Source: Allobosea sp. UNC402CLCol
GTDB lineage: Bacteria > Pseudomonadota > Alphaproteobacteria > Rhizobiales > Beijerinckiaceae
DNA length: 64,000 nt
Assembly (NCBI RefSeq): GCF_000745475.1
Contig: NZ_JQJJ01000013.1
Span: forward strand, 248,001 to 312,000
Direction: 5' to 3'
Part shown: one piece after another, positions 36,914-46,074 of the stretch
Position numbering within the stretch: the stretch's first letter is position 1
Layout of the letters: the number at the start of each line of letters is the position of its first letter
Position numbers and translations under genes: made by a program
Notes under the pieces: model-generated
Told to the model about the DNA's origin: nothing
Database searches by the model: none
Seen by the model: only the letters and a program-made list of their open reading frames with translations

Positions 36914-37806
36914 GGCGCAAGCGCCTCGGGCGCGATCCTCAGCCAGCCTTCCAGCGTCTCGCCCGGCTGAAGTCGCTTCAGCGGCGCAGCAGTGCGGGCC
37001 GCCGGCTCGCTCGGCGCGCCGATGGCGTGGCTCTGCGGCTCGACGCAGAGGAAATCCGCGCCCGCCGGGGCCCAGACCACCGGGCAGTTCAGGCTCTCGC
37101 TCGCGGTCAGCGTGACCGCGAGGCCGGTCGAGGGCGTCTCGATCCGCGCCGTCCCGTCCCAGTCGAGAAAGCTCCAGGCGGTGACGTCGTCGCGGCGAAA
37201 GGGTTTTGGCGCGACATAGGGTCCGCCATCATCGAAACTCTGCTGCCCGGTCGCGCGGAAGGCTTCGCCGAAGACGAGAGCGCCGGCGGCCCGCATGACG
37301 AGGCGCGTATCCGCGGCGCAGGGAAACCAGGGATGGTGCCCGATTCCGTAAGGGAGTGCCGTGTCCGCCTCGTTCTCGATCGACAGGCGAATGGTCATAC
37401 CGTCCTGGCCGAGCGCAATCTCCTGCCGGGCCCGGTAACGATAGGGGTCGGGGCCGTCGGTGCGGCGGTGTTCGAGCACGGTATGGCTGCGGTCATACCG
37501 CAGCACCTGCCAGTTCGCCTGCCAGCCGAAGCCGTGGATCGTACCGCCGCCGCCCGGATCGTTGGACGGGACGAGGAAACGCCGCTCGCCATCGTCGACC
37601 ACGCTCCCGAAGGCGCGATTGGCGAAGGGCAGTAACGCCCATGTTCCGCAGAAGATGGGCGAGGCCGTCGAAAGCGGTTCGTCGCCGGACGGCTTCAGCA
37701 GAGCGTGCAGGCGCCCGTCCGGCCCAAGCCAGTCGAGACGGGAGACGATGCCGCCCGCCTCCGGAACGATCATGGCCTTCAGGCCGGCGGCTTCGAGCTC
37801 GAGCAT
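36898..37806 (-). CDS. aldose 1-epimerase family protein
   Basis: 302 aa galactose-mutarotase-like beta-sandwich. MLELEAAGLKAMIVPEAGG gives the usual first strand; NRAFG is the substrate loop, TIHGFGWQANWQV and YGIGHHPWFP carry the two catalytic-site His, and a Glu in LCVEPQSHAIGAP closes the site. It interconverts the anomers of free sugars. The next ATG upstream would give 321 residues (37863). It is divergent from dgoK and may belong to the same sugar-use region. The frame open further upstream is a shadow of dgoK. Confidence 0.85.
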   Translation of the reverse strand: MLELEAAGLKAMIVPEAGGIVSRLDWLGPDGRLHALLKPSGDEPLSTASPIFCGTWALLPFANRAFGSVVDDGERRFLVPSNDPGGGGTIHGFGWQANWQVLRYDRSHTVLEHRRTDGPDPYRYRARQEIALGQDGMTIRLSIENEADTALPYGIGHHPWFPCAADTRLVMRAAGALVFGEAFRATGQQSFDDGGPYVAPKPFRRDDVTAWSFLDWDGTARIETPSTGLAVTLTASESLNCPVVWAPAGADFLCVEPQSHAIGAPSEPAARTAAPLKRLQPGETLEGWLRIAPEALAPQRQP

Positions 37807-37935
37807 CGGGATGTCCAGAATCAGGGAATGCGCGATGGAGATTCGCGCCATGGCGATCGGCATACAAGTCTCGCCATGGGGCTCTTGACCGGGCCTCGCG
37901 CCGCGAGGACATTGCGCTCCCTTCTGGAGCCTGCC

Positions 37936-38832
37936 ATGCCCAAACCACTGATCGCGCTCGACTGGGGCACAACCCGCGCGCGCGCCTTCCTGATCTCCGA
38001 AGCCGGTGAGGTCGCGATGCGGCGCATGGCCGATCAGGGCATCCAGTCCGTGCCGGCAGGTGGCTATCCGGCGGCTTTCGAGGCGCTCGCGGGCGATCTC
38101 CGGCGCGCCGCACCCGAGGCGGCGATCGTGCTGGCCGGCATGGTCGGCAGCCGCAATGGCTGGGTCGAAGCGCCCTATGTCGCCTGCCCGGCCTCGCCTG
38201 ACGCGATCGCCGCCGCCGGCATCGCCGTGGAACTCACCGCGGGCAACCATGCGACGATCCTGCCGGGGCTGAGCTGCGACGATGGCAGCTTCGACGTGAT
38301 GCGCGGCGAGGAGACGCTGGTCGTCGGGCTCGGTCTCACGGACGGGCTTGCCTGCCTGCCGGGAACCCATTCGAAATGGGCGGAGGTCAAGGGCGGGCGG
38401 ATCACGCGTTTCGCCAGCTTCATGACCGGCGAGATCTATGGGCTGCTGCGCAACCAGTCGATCCTCGCGCGGCTTGCCGAGGAGCCCGCCGGTGACGACG
38501 CCAACAGCGGCGCCGCACGCGGCTTTGCTGCGGCGAAGCGCCCCGCCGGCCTGCTCAACGCCGCCTTCGGCGCCCGGACCGAGGTGCTCGCCGGCCGGAT
38601 GAAGGGCGGCGAGGTCGGGCCTTTCCTCTCCTCGCTGCTGGTGGCGCAGGAGATCGCCGGGGCGCAGGCGCTGTTCGGCCGGACGGGTCACATCCAGCTC
38701 GTCGCCGACGGCGTCATGGCGGAGAGCTATGGCGCCGGGCTCGCGGCGGCGGGCATCGCGGCCGTCGTCACGACGCCGGAAGCCGCCTTCGTCGCCGGCG
38801 TGCGGCGCCTCGCAGCGGGCCTCACCCGATGA
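37936..38832 (+). CDS. dgoK: 2-dehydro-3-deoxygalactonokinase DgoK
   Basis: 298 aa sugar kinase of the DgoK family: LIALDWGTTRARAFLISEAG, VLAGMVGSRNGWVEAPYV, VMRGEETLVVGL, CLPGTHSKWAEV, FASFMTGEIYGLLR and GAQALF near the end. DgoK phosphorylates 2-keto-3-deoxygalactonate in the De Ley-Doudoroff galactonate route. The partner aldolase DgoA is not adjacent; a ribokinase-family gene overlaps instead by 4 bases. A GGAG site precedes the ATG. Confidence 0.9.
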   Translation: MPKPLIALDWGTTRARAFLISEAGEVAMRRMADQGIQSVPAGGYPAAFEALAGDLRRAAPEAAIVLAGMVGSRNGWVEAPYVACPASPDAIAAAGIAVELTAGNHATILPGLSCDDGSFDVMRGEETLVVGLGLTDGLACLPGTHSKWAEVKGGRITRFASFMTGEIYGLLRNQSILARLAEEPAGDDANSGAARGFAAAKRPAGLLNAAFGARTEVLAGRMKGGEVGPFLSSLLVAQEIAGAQALFGRTGHIQLVADGVMAESYGAGLAAAGIAAVVTTPEAAFVAGVRRLAAGLTR

Positions 38833-39737
38833 TCCTCGTCTTCGGTTCGATCAATATCGATCTGGTCACCCCGGTCGAGCGCCTGCCCGGCGCCGGTGAG
38901 ACGGTGCTCGGGCCGGATTACGCGGTCCACCCCGGCGGCAAGGGCGCCAACCAGGCGCTGGCAGCGCGGCGTGCCGGCGCCGCCGTCACCATGGTCGGAG
39001 CGACCGGCCGGGACGGCTTCGGCGAAACGGCCCTGTCGCTGCTGGCCGCCGACGGCGTCGACCTCGCTTATGTCGCGCAGGTCGATGCGCCGACCGGCGC
39101 GGCCTTCATCGCCATCGACAGCGAGGGCGCCAACCAGATCATCGTCGCCGCGGGCGCCAATGCGCAGGCCAGCCCCGACGCCCTGAGACAGATGACCCTG
39201 GGGTCCGAGGACATCCTGCTGCTGCAGCGGGAGGTGCCGGAGGATGGCTGCCTCGAGGCCGCGCGGCTGATGAAGCACGCGGGTGGCCGCGTCATCCTCA
39301 ACCTCGCGCCGGCCGGGGCTCCCGCGCCGGCGCTGCTCGACCTCGTCGACATCCTGATCGTCAACGAGCATGAAGCGCTCGTCCTCGCGCAGTCCCTCGG
39401 CTGGCCCGAACGCGACCCCGACGCCATCGCCCAGCGCCTCGATGCCGAACGCGGCATCATCGGCATCGCCACCTTGGGCGCGGCCGGCGTCGTCGGCTGG
39501 CAAAGCGGGGTGCGGCGGCGCCTCGAAGCACCCCGCGTCACGGTCGTCGACACGGTCGCCGCGGGGGACAGCTTCACCGGCGCCTTCGCCGCCGCGCTGG
39601 CGGCCGGCTATGGCCTCTCGGGCGCGCTGCAGCGCGGGCTGGCGGCCGGGTCGCTCGCCTGCACGCGGGCCGGCGCGCAGCCGAGCATCCCGCGCGCCGA
39701 GGAGATCGCCACGCTCGTCGGGCAGTCCTTTCTATGA
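38829..39737 (+). CDS. rbsK: ribokinase (PfkB family)
   Basis: 302 aa. VFGSINIDLVTPVERLPGAG and HPGGKGANQALAARRAGA are the first PfkB signature, and DTVAAGDSFTGAFAAALA the second, with the catalytic Asp. Ribokinase phosphorylates ribose; the short sequence features fit RbsK better than fructokinase, but related sugars are possible. The ATG overlaps the dgoK stop by 4 bases, so the two kinases are translationally coupled. No transporter is next to them. Confidence 0.88.
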   Translation: MILVFGSINIDLVTPVERLPGAGETVLGPDYAVHPGGKGANQALAARRAGAAVTMVGATGRDGFGETALSLLAADGVDLAYVAQVDAPTGAAFIAIDSEGANQIIVAAGANAQASPDALRQMTLGSEDILLLQREVPEDGCLEAARLMKHAGGRVILNLAPAGAPAPALLDLVDILIVNEHEALVLAQSLGWPERDPDAIAQRLDAERGIIGIATLGAAGVVGWQSGVRRRLEAPRVTVVDTVAAGDSFTGAFAAALAAGYGLSGALQRGLAAGSLACTRAGAQPSIPRAEEIATLVGQSFL

Positions 39738-39917
39738 ATGCGGTAAGCCCGGGTTAAGCCTGACGGCGACAAAGGCGCGCTCCATTCGCGATTTCCGCCG
39801 ATTTCGCGGCTCGCCGTTCACGCTTCGTCAGGCTTGACGGCGTGATGCTCCGCCCCGAGCAGTGCCGCCGCCCCATGTCGCGGGAGACCCTGCTTGCGAG
39901 AAGCGGAGCGAGGAGCC

Positions 39918-40433
39918 GTGGCGAATCCGTCGAGCTGGGCTTTGGGCGTGGCAGCAACCGCCATCGGCGTCGCGCTATCCTATACGCAATGGCTCGCCCC
40001 CAAGGTCGAGGCCGAGGTTCCCGCAGCGGCAACCGCTTCGCGCGCCGCGGCACCGCGCGGACCGACGACACTCGCCGTCGCCGCCGATTATCGCGGCCAC
40101 TACATCGTCCATCCGACGATCGACAACTACCGGGTCAAGATGATGGTCGATACGGGGGCCAGCATCGTCGCGCTCACGGCCGACGATGCCCGGGCTCTCG
40201 GGATCAAGCCCGACAGGCAGGGGCGGCGCATGATGCTGAACACCGCCAATGGCGCGGTGGCCGCGACCAGCACCATGCTGCGGGAAATCCGGCTCGGCGA
40301 GATCATCGTCCGCAATGTCGAGGCGGTGGTGATGCCGCCCGGAGCGCTCTCGATGAGCCTGCTCGGGAACTCCTTCCTCGGCAAGCTGCAAGGCTATGAG
40401 GTCCAGACCGGGCGGATGGTGCTGCGCGGCTGA
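39918..40433 (+). CDS. membrane-anchored retropepsin-like aspartic protease (clan AA, TIGR02281-like)
   Basis: 171 aa from GTG at 39918, behind a GAGG ribosome-binding site. A short N-terminal hydrophobic segment (WALGVAATAIGVALSYTQW) anchors the protein, and the rest forms a single-chain aspartic protease half: VKMMVDTGASIVALTADDAR carries the D-T-G active site, and LLGNSFLGKLQGYEV is the family ending. Clan AA half-proteases act as dimers; their substrates in alphaproteobacteria are not known. A TTG at 39894 is the next possible start. The 180 bases before it show no gene. Confidence 0.82.
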   Translation: MANPSSWALGVAATAIGVALSYTQWLAPKVEAEVPAAATASRAAAPRGPTTLAVAADYRGHYIVHPTIDNYRVKMMVDTGASIVALTADDARALGIKPDRQGRRMMLNTANGAVAATSTMLREIRLGEIIVRNVEAVVMPPGALSMSLLGNSFLGKLQGYEVQTGRMVLRG

Positions 40434-41828
40434 TTATCTCGCCGCGACGGTTCGCAAGGCGCCCCGCGCGCCGAAGAGGCGGCGGTAATCGGCATTCGCC
40501 AAAAGCTGCCCGCGGCCGAGCCCGGACAGGAAATCGACCTCGTCCGCTTTCAGCGACAGCTTGTAGCTGAGTTGAAGGATACGGGCTTTCTCCGCCGCGT
40601 CCCGCACATCCGCCAGCGACAGCCGCACCACCGTGACATCCAGCCTGTCGCAATCCCGCTCCGCGTCCTTGCCGCCGCAACGCCACCGTATCAATCGCTC
40701 GCGCCAAAGCCCGGCTTCGTGCTCGAGCATGTCGAGACCGGTACGGCTCCCCGTGTCGATCATCGCATCGATCGAGGCGGTGATCGTGTCCACAGCGCCG
40801 GGCCCTTCCACAGTCTTCGAGAGGTCGCCGCCGATGCGTAGCGACGCGTCGGCGACAATGAGGATGACGCGCCGGAGGTGGCGGGCCGCGCCGGCACGCA
40901 AAGGGGCCGGAGTGGGCCGGTTCATGGCCCTGACGAGGTTGTGGACCGCGAGATTATCGACCAGGCCGCCATCGAGCAGCTTGAGATAGCGCAGATCCGC
41001 TTCGGTTTCGTAGCGCTTCTGCGATTCCTCGACATGGCGGGCGAGGGCCGACCTTCCGGGCGTCGCTGCTTTTCGGGCCGAAAGCGGACAGTCCGGACTG
41101 AAATTCTCCAGAACGACCGGCGCGAACAGGACCGGCACCGCGGAAGAGGCGGCGACGGCATGGGCCAGCGGAAAGCTGTCATAGTCGCTGCAGATCGCCC
41201 GGAAGCTTGCGCGATCGAACGCGAAAGGCGCGCGGTTGTAGAGATCGGTCGCGTGCAGCAGGAGGCGGGGGCCCTTGCCACGGTCGAGGCTCCCCAAGGT
41301 CGCGCCGTGATAGAGGTGCGTGTCGAGCCAGGCCCCGAAGCCGGTCAGATCGTTGACGCCGCCGCGATAGCCGCGCAGCAGATTGACCGGTGTGATCGCC
41401 GTCCGCAGGGCCGCCTCGGGATCCTGGTCGAGATAGTCCCGCCTGAAGGCGCCGAGCCCCGCCGGGCCGTACAAGGCGAAATGAGCGGCGAGGATGCCGC
41501 CGCCGGAAACGCCGGCCACCGCCGCGACCTGATCCGCCAGCGTCAGCGCCGTTCCGTCGCGCGCGGGCTGCTCCGCCAGGGCCGACAGCACGCCATAGCC
41601 GAAGGCGGCCGAACGCGCTCCGCCCCCGGAGAAAGCCAGAATGATCGCGGTCGATCCCGTCTCGTCCGGGAAAGAGGACGTGTGGAGCGACGCCGTCGTT
41701 TCCGCCAGCGGCAGATTGGAGGGCTGGTTCGACGGGCTCGCGCAGGCACAGAGGCCGAGCGCGAGCATCATCATCGTGACGCGAGCGCATTTTCGAGCAA
41801 AGCGGGCCCCGGCTTGCTCGACGAACAT
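40434..41828 (-). CDS. patatin-like phospholipase, probable lipoprotein
   Basis: 464 aa. After a signal-like segment with Cys near 27-29 (MLALGLCACAS), the patatin fold shows the oxyanion loop FSGGGARSAAFGYG (about 67-80), the nucleophile Ser108 in AGVSGGG, and the second catalytic residue in KLLDGGLVDNLA. Such lipases hydrolyse membrane lipids, and the export signal would place it in the periplasm or outer membrane. The start is uncertain: ATG at 41828 is used, and the frame is open to 41963. It converges on the protease with adjacent stop codons. Confidence 0.82.
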   Translation of the reverse strand: MFVEQAGARFARKCARVTMMMLALGLCACASPSNQPSNLPLAETTASLHTSSFPDETGSTAIILAFSGGGARSAAFGYGVLSALAEQPARDGTALTLADQVAAVAGVSGGGILAAHFALYGPAGLGAFRRDYLDQDPEAALRTAITPVNLLRGYRGGVNDLTGFGAWLDTHLYHGATLGSLDRGKGPRLLLHATDLYNRAPFAFDRASFRAICSDYDSFPLAHAVAASSAVPVLFAPVVLENFSPDCPLSARKAATPGRSALARHVEESQKRYETEADLRYLKLLDGGLVDNLAVHNLVRAMNRPTPAPLRAGAARHLRRVILIVADASLRIGGDLSKTVEGPGAVDTITASIDAMIDTGSRTGLDMLEHEAGLWRERLIRWRCGGKDAERDCDRLDVTVVRLSLADVRDAAEKARILQLSYKLSLKADEVDFLSGLGRGQLLANADYRRLFGARGALRTVAAR

Positions 41829-42072
41829 GCGATGGAACAGGGCGAGGGAGCGTTCCCGCGTTTCGGAAACATGCGGAATGTCTCCGGAGGCGAGAGGGCA
41901 TTGCTTTCGCGTGTTGTCGGCGCCCGGTCGCCTGAGCGATCTTGAAACCATGTCGCGTGCCATCTCCGCCGCGACAGGTCCTCATCGTCGGGATTGCGCG
42001 GGCGATCCGGCATCGCCTGCGTCGATTATCCCAGCATTATCCACGTCGGCCCGGCAGCCCGGCACATGGTCG

Positions 42073-43440
42073 TCAGCAAGCAGGTCGGGGCAGGCTCAGG
42101 CGAAAGCAGGCCCCGAGCGGGCGATCCAGCACGGCCACGGACCCGCCATGGAGCCGGGCGATTTCCTGCACCAGATGCAGGCCGAGGCCAGCGCCGCGAT
42201 CCCGCGGCGCCATGCGCGAGAACGGCTCGAAGATGCGCTCCCGCTCTTCGGCAGGGATACCCGATCCTTCATCGGTGACATCGACCGTGCGTTCGTGGCC
42301 GACGCGGATGGTGATCGTCCCGCGTCGCCCGCCATGCTGGATGGCGTTCTGCACCAGATTGGCCAGAGCCCGCTCGAGCGCGGCCCGATCGCCAAAGACG
42401 TCAACAGGTTCGGCCTCCGCCTCGAAAGCCAGTTCGTAGCCCCCGGCGATGGCGAGAGGAGCCAGATCGACTGCGACGCGCCGCCCCAGCGCGACGAGAT
42501 CGAGCGCGGCGAAGACCTCCCGATCCCGCTCCAGCCGCTGCAGATCAAGCAATTGCTCGGCCATGACGGCAAGCCGCGCGACATCCTCCAACAGCCGCAC
42601 ACGCTGCGGCTTGTCCTCGAGCGTTTCCAACCGCGTCTGCAGGATCGCGATGGGCGTTCGCAATTCGTGAGCCGCGTCGGCGAGGAAGCGCTTGCGCCGG
42701 GCATGGCCCTCGTCGAGCCGTTGCAAGGCGCGATTGACCGCGTCGACCAGCGGCGTCACCTCGCTCGGGGTGAAGGTGGCGGTGAGCCGCGCGCCCTGAC
42801 GGTCGAGGTCGATCTGCTCCGCTTCCCCGGCGACGGCCTCGAGCCCCCCGAGCGCGCGGCTGACAACCGCCGGCGTCCCCACGACGGTGGCGAGCGCCAT
42901 AACCGCAAGCGCCGGCAGGACGAAGCTCGCGAAGACGATCAGGACGGCCTGTATCAGCCAGCCCAGCGGCGCTTCGGCCCCGGGCCCGGTCACGACCTGG
43001 ATCTCGCCCGCAGCACTCGCGATCCAGCGCATCTGGGCGTTGGCCCGCGGCGGATCCCCCAGGTTCCAGCCCAGACGTGCATTGCCGACATCGTCCAGGC
43101 CATTGCCCATGCGCGCGAAATGAGGCGGCGGCGCGCCCTCGGTCAGCTTATGTCCCTGCCGATCGCGCACGATGAACCAGAGGTCGGGCACGGTGGAACG
43201 CAACCGCTCGAGCTCCGGCGTCGCCTGCAATGCGAGACCACCATCGGCACCGCGCACGACCGCGGTCTTCAAGGCATCGATGGTGACATCCTCTGATTCG
43301 AAATTGAACAGATGACCGCCGAAATAGAGCGCCCCGACGATCAGCAGCACGAGAAGCGACAAAAGCGCCGCCTGGAGGGCGAGCAGGCGCCGGACAAGCC
43401 GCCATTTCAAGGAATATGAAGGAGGGACGGGCCGGATCAT
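42073..43440 (-). CDS. two-component sensor histidine kinase (QseC/PmrB-like)
   Basis: 455 aa. Two membrane spans (about 20-42 and 160-185) enclose a periplasmic domain of roughly 115 residues; a HAMP-like linker is followed by HisKA (ADAAHELRTPIAILQ) and the ATPase domain (LANLVQNAIQHGG, VTDEGSGIP, GAGLGLHLVQEIARLHGG). It presumably phosphorylates the regulator whose gene overlaps its start by 4 bases. The sensed signal cannot be read. It sits between a lipase and the Tad locus, so a link to surface pili is possible but unproven. Confidence 0.92.
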   Translation of the reverse strand: MIRPVPPSYSLKWRLVRRLLALQAALLSLLVLLIVGALYFGGHLFNFESEDVTIDALKTAVVRGADGGLALQATPELERLRSTVPDLWFIVRDRQGHKLTEGAPPPHFARMGNGLDDVGNARLGWNLGDPPRANAQMRWIASAAGEIQVVTGPGAEAPLGWLIQAVLIVFASFVLPALAVMALATVVGTPAVVSRALGGLEAVAGEAEQIDLDRQGARLTATFTPSEVTPLVDAVNRALQRLDEGHARRKRFLADAAHELRTPIAILQTRLETLEDKPQRVRLLEDVARLAVMAEQLLDLQRLERDREVFAALDLVALGRRVAVDLAPLAIAGGYELAFEAEAEPVDVFGDRAALERALANLVQNAIQHGGRRGTITIRVGHERTVDVTDEGSGIPAEERERIFEPFSRMAPRDRGAGLGLHLVQEIARLHGGSVAVLDRPLGACFRLSLPRPAC

Positions 43441-44111
43441 GCCGCCCGCTTCAGCAGATATCCGATGCCGCGAATGCCGTGGATTTCCAGCTTCGCCCCG
43501 GCCTTCGCCAATTTGTGCCGGAGACGCGAGACATGCATGTCGAGGGCATTCGACTGAATCTCGTCATCGAAGCCATAGACGGCCTCTTCCAGGGCGGAGC
43601 GCTGGACGGTTCGTCCATGCCGGCGCAACAGCGTTTCGAGCACCAGCAATTCGCGACGCGGCAGCTCGAGCACGCGCCCCTCGACGGTGGCGCAGCGATG
43701 GCGCCAATCGAATTCGAGGCCGCCGATGCGCAGGATGTCCGGCGCCAGATCATGAGGCCGGCGCAGCACGGCACGCAGCCGCGCCAGGAGCTCCTCGACC
43801 GCGAAGGGCTTGGCCAGATAATCATCCGCCCCGACGTCGAGGCCCCTGATCCGCTCGCCGAGCTCGCCGCGCGCGGTGAGTACGATGACGGGTGCCGTCG
43901 ATTTTCGGGCGCGCAGGCTGGCCAGCAGCGTCAGACCGTCACCATCGGGCAGGTTGCGATCGAGCAGCACCGCGCTGTGGACGCTCGCCGCGACCGCCTC
44001 CTCGCCTTCGGCCAAGGTCGACGCATGGTCCACCACCATGCCGTTCTGGCCGAGGGCGGCCCGCAGCGCCGCCGCCATCTCAGGCTCGTCCTCGACAAGG
44101 AGAATACGCAT
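43437..44111 (-). CDS. OmpR-family response regulator (QseB/PmrA-like)
   Basis: 224 aa. The receiver has ILLVEDEPEMAAALRAAL, the phosphoacceptor Asp in AVLLDRNLPDGDG and GADDYLAKPFAVEELLARLR; the winged helix ends in SNALDMHVSRLRHKLAKAGA and IRGIGYLLKRA. It is the first gene of a two-gene unit with the kinase. Its targets are unknown. The 108 bases between it and the TadG-like gene show no further feature. Confidence 0.93.
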   Translation of the reverse strand: MRILLVEDEPEMAAALRAALGQNGMVVDHASTLAEGEEAVAASVHSAVLLDRNLPDGDGLTLLASLRARKSTAPVIVLTARGELGERIRGLDVGADDYLAKPFAVEELLARLRAVLRRPHDLAPDILRIGGLEFDWRHRCATVEGRVLELPRRELLVLETLLRRHGRTVQRSALEEAVYGFDDEIQSNALDMHVSRLRHKLAKAGAKLEIHGIRGIGYLLKRAA

Positions 44112-44219
44112 CGATGCGGCCCGGTTGCTACGCTGCGACGCAGCGGTCGCATGTCCAGTCCAGGCCGTAAAGTACCCTCGGCACCTGCCTTCGCTGGCCT
44201 GCGGCGCCGCGAAGCGCCC

Positions 44220-44816
44220 TCAGAAGTCCGGGCAGGGAAGCGTCCCGGTGCGGACGACCTGCTCGATGCTGGCTGAGCCGACCGCCTGGCCCGAGCGCGG
44301 GCGCGTATAGATCGGATCACCGCCGAGCGTGAAGGTGCCGGTCAGGACATTGCCGAACATCGGCGTGTATGTGTAGCTAGCCTTCGCCATGATCACCGAG
44401 GTGCTGGGCACGCGAATGCTGTCCGGCAATGGCACCGTCGTTCCGCGCGCGAGCGCCTGGCCGTTGGGCGGCGCGTTGCTCCAGCAGACCTTGGCGATGC
44501 CCTCGGCGTCGATGACGACGCTGGAGATGACCATGCTGATGTTCGCGGAGTCGAACGGCATCAGCACGGCCTGAGCTGCCTTGAAGATATTATCGATCTC
44601 GGCGGGGGGGAGCGGTGAGTGCCGCGCGCTCAGGTCGGCCAGGGCAAGGGTCAACTGCGTCACCTTGCGATTGGCCATCACCATCTGCGCGACATCGACG
44701 GTTCCGCAATAGGCCACCAGCATCACCGGCAGCGCCACGGCGAATTCGACCAGCGCGAATCCTTCCGTATCGCGCCGAAAACGGCACCAACTCCGCGCTT
44801 TCGAAGATGTCGTCAC
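44220..44816 (-). CDS. TadE/TadG-family pseudopilin-like protein (distal)
   Basis: 198 aa. The N-terminal part GFALVEFAVALPVMLVAYCG is the TadE-like helix: a short basic leader, an acidic Glu at +5 of the hydrophobic stretch and one membrane span. The rest is a periplasmic domain with a Cys pair (KVCWSN, LPCPDF). TadE/TadF/TadG proteins are minor, pilin-like parts of the Tad machine. Its start overlaps the previous TadE-like gene by 4 bases. It ends the leftward operon of the Tad locus. Confidence 0.82.
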   Translation of the reverse strand: MTTSSKARSWCRFRRDTEGFALVEFAVALPVMLVAYCGTVDVAQMVMANRKVTQLTLALADLSARHSPLPPAEIDNIFKAAQAVLMPFDSANISMVISSVVIDAEGIAKVCWSNAPPNGQALARGTTVPLPDSIRVPSTSVIMAKASYTYTPMFGNVLTGTFTLGGDPIYTRPRSGQAVGSASIEQVVRTGTLPCPDF

Positions 44817-45409
44817 GTGAAAGGCTCCGCCCGGAAGGTCGTCGTCGCCACCAGCGCGCGGTGGCCCGCGCCGAGATTGGCCAGCGACGTCGAGGCCCAG
44901 GCCGTCAGGAAAAGGCGATAATCGAGCACGGCACGGGCCACGATGATCTGGCCGGGCTGCGGCTGATTATAGGAAAAGCCGTTGGTGTTCAGCACGCCAT
45001 TGGCGGCGGGGTTGGTCGTGCCGGAGTTCGCGTCGGCGAAGTTCGTGTAGACCTTGATGTCGATGAACAGCTTGGAGCAATCGATCAGGCCCATCGGCGC
45101 CAGGGCGCAGATGTCGTTGCGGAAGGCTTGGGCGTTCACGGTCGGATTTGCCGAGATATAGCGTTTCGTCGCCTCGCCTGTGAGCAGGCGACGCGAGGCC
45201 TGGGACAGCGATTCCTCCAGCACCTGGTTCGTCCAGAACATCAGTGCCGTTTCGATGATCGCAAAGAGCAGGCCGAAGAATGGCAGCGCGACGATGCCGA
45301 ACTCGATGGCGGCGGCGCCGTCCTGCGCGCGCCGGAACCTCCCGATCAGCCACATCCTGCCGCGCCCGCGGGGCCCATCGTCACCGGCATCAAAAGGAAG
45401 AGACGTCAT
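44813..45409 (-). CDS. TadE/TadG-family pseudopilin-like protein (proximal)
   Basis: 198 aa. RRAQDGAAAIEFGIVALPFF followed by LLFAIIETALMFW is a classical TadE segment (G-A-x-A-I-E-F leader with one membrane helix). The soluble part (about 60-198) carries Cys in DICALAPMGLIDCSK. The start MTSLPFDAGDDGPRG at 45409 is preferred; MWLIGRFRRAQDG at 45355 is a shorter option. It is coupled by a 4-base overlap to the second TadE/G-like gene. Together with the Flp pilin it would be processed by the CpaA peptidase. Confidence 0.85.
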   Translation of the reverse strand: MTSLPFDAGDDGPRGRGRMWLIGRFRRAQDGAAAIEFGIVALPFFGLLFAIIETALMFWTNQVLEESLSQASRRLLTGEATKRYISANPTVNAQAFRNDICALAPMGLIDCSKLFIDIKVYTNFADANSGTTNPAANGVLNTNGFSYNQPQPGQIIVARAVLDYRLFLTAWASTSLANLGAGHRALVATTTFRAEPFT

Positions 45410-45558
45410 CCGATCCGCAACCCGCTGCTGCTCTCGAGCCCTCGCCCGATGCGGACGTCTTACAGCCAAAGAATTTCGGATCGGTTAGAGCCCGACAAGC
45501 TTCCTCGAAAGCAGCAGGAAGACTTCGTTTACCAATGGCGGTCGGCCCCGCCGGCCGC

Positions 45559-46074
45559 TCATTGCGCAGGCGCGCCGCTGCGGCCCGTGGCCAGCGCGTT
45601 GCGGCTCGACGTCTGCGCCCCGGCCTCGCCGAAATATTTCGGCGCATCGCCGAGCTGCACCGATGGCTGGCACTCCGGCGTGCAGGAGTAGCTCTCGCGA
45701 TCCATGCCGCGCTGGACGGTCAGTACGGAATCGGAAGCCGCGCTCACGCGCACGAGCGATTCCGCGAGAAGGGAGCCGCCGGCATCGAGCGCGATGAGAT
45801 TGGTGACCCCGAAGCTCTTGCCGGTCACGACCATCACCCCGTTGCGCTGAACGGCGACATCGGCAATCGCCGGATTTCCGACGATGACGGTCTGCGCCCT
45901 TTCCGGCAGGCGGACGACCTTGGCATGGTCGACCAGCACCACGACGCTTTCCAATGTCACGGATTGCGGCGCCGCGAGCGCGGCCTGAACCGACAGAAAC
46001 GGCACAAGCAGCAGGCCTGCGAGGGTTCGGCACATGCGGGAACGATGTCCTGCCGAACTCCGGAGAGTGAACAT
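45559..46074 (-). CDS. stand-alone secretin N-domain (CpaC N-terminal-like) protein
   Basis: 171 aa with a signal peptide (LAGLLLVPFLSVQAALAAPQ). The mature region copies the N-terminal plug-type domain of CpaC/RcpA secretins: VVVLVDHAKVVRLPERAQTV, IVGNPAIADVAVQRNGVMVV and GKSFGVTNLIALD. Compare the full CpaC at 48213: KLDLSIGRSLVVELPRDAKE. The secretin barrel domain is missing. The C-terminal 60 residues contain a Cys pair (SYSCTPECQP). It probably assists secretin assembly. It is the first gene of the leftward Tad operon, divergent from the pilin. Confidence 0.82.
   Translation of the reverse strand: MFTLRSSAGHRSRMCRTLAGLLLVPFLSVQAALAAPQSVTLESVVVLVDHAKVVRLPERAQTVIVGNPAIADVAVQRNGVMVVTGKSFGVTNLIALDAGGSLLAESLVRVSAASDSVLTVQRGMDRESYSCTPECQPSVQLGDAPKYFGEAGAQTSSRNALATGRSGAPAQ

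Noticed and set aside
37864..38691. N-terminal extension of the aldose epimerase
   Set aside because: It is the complement of dgoK, which has complete kinase motifs.
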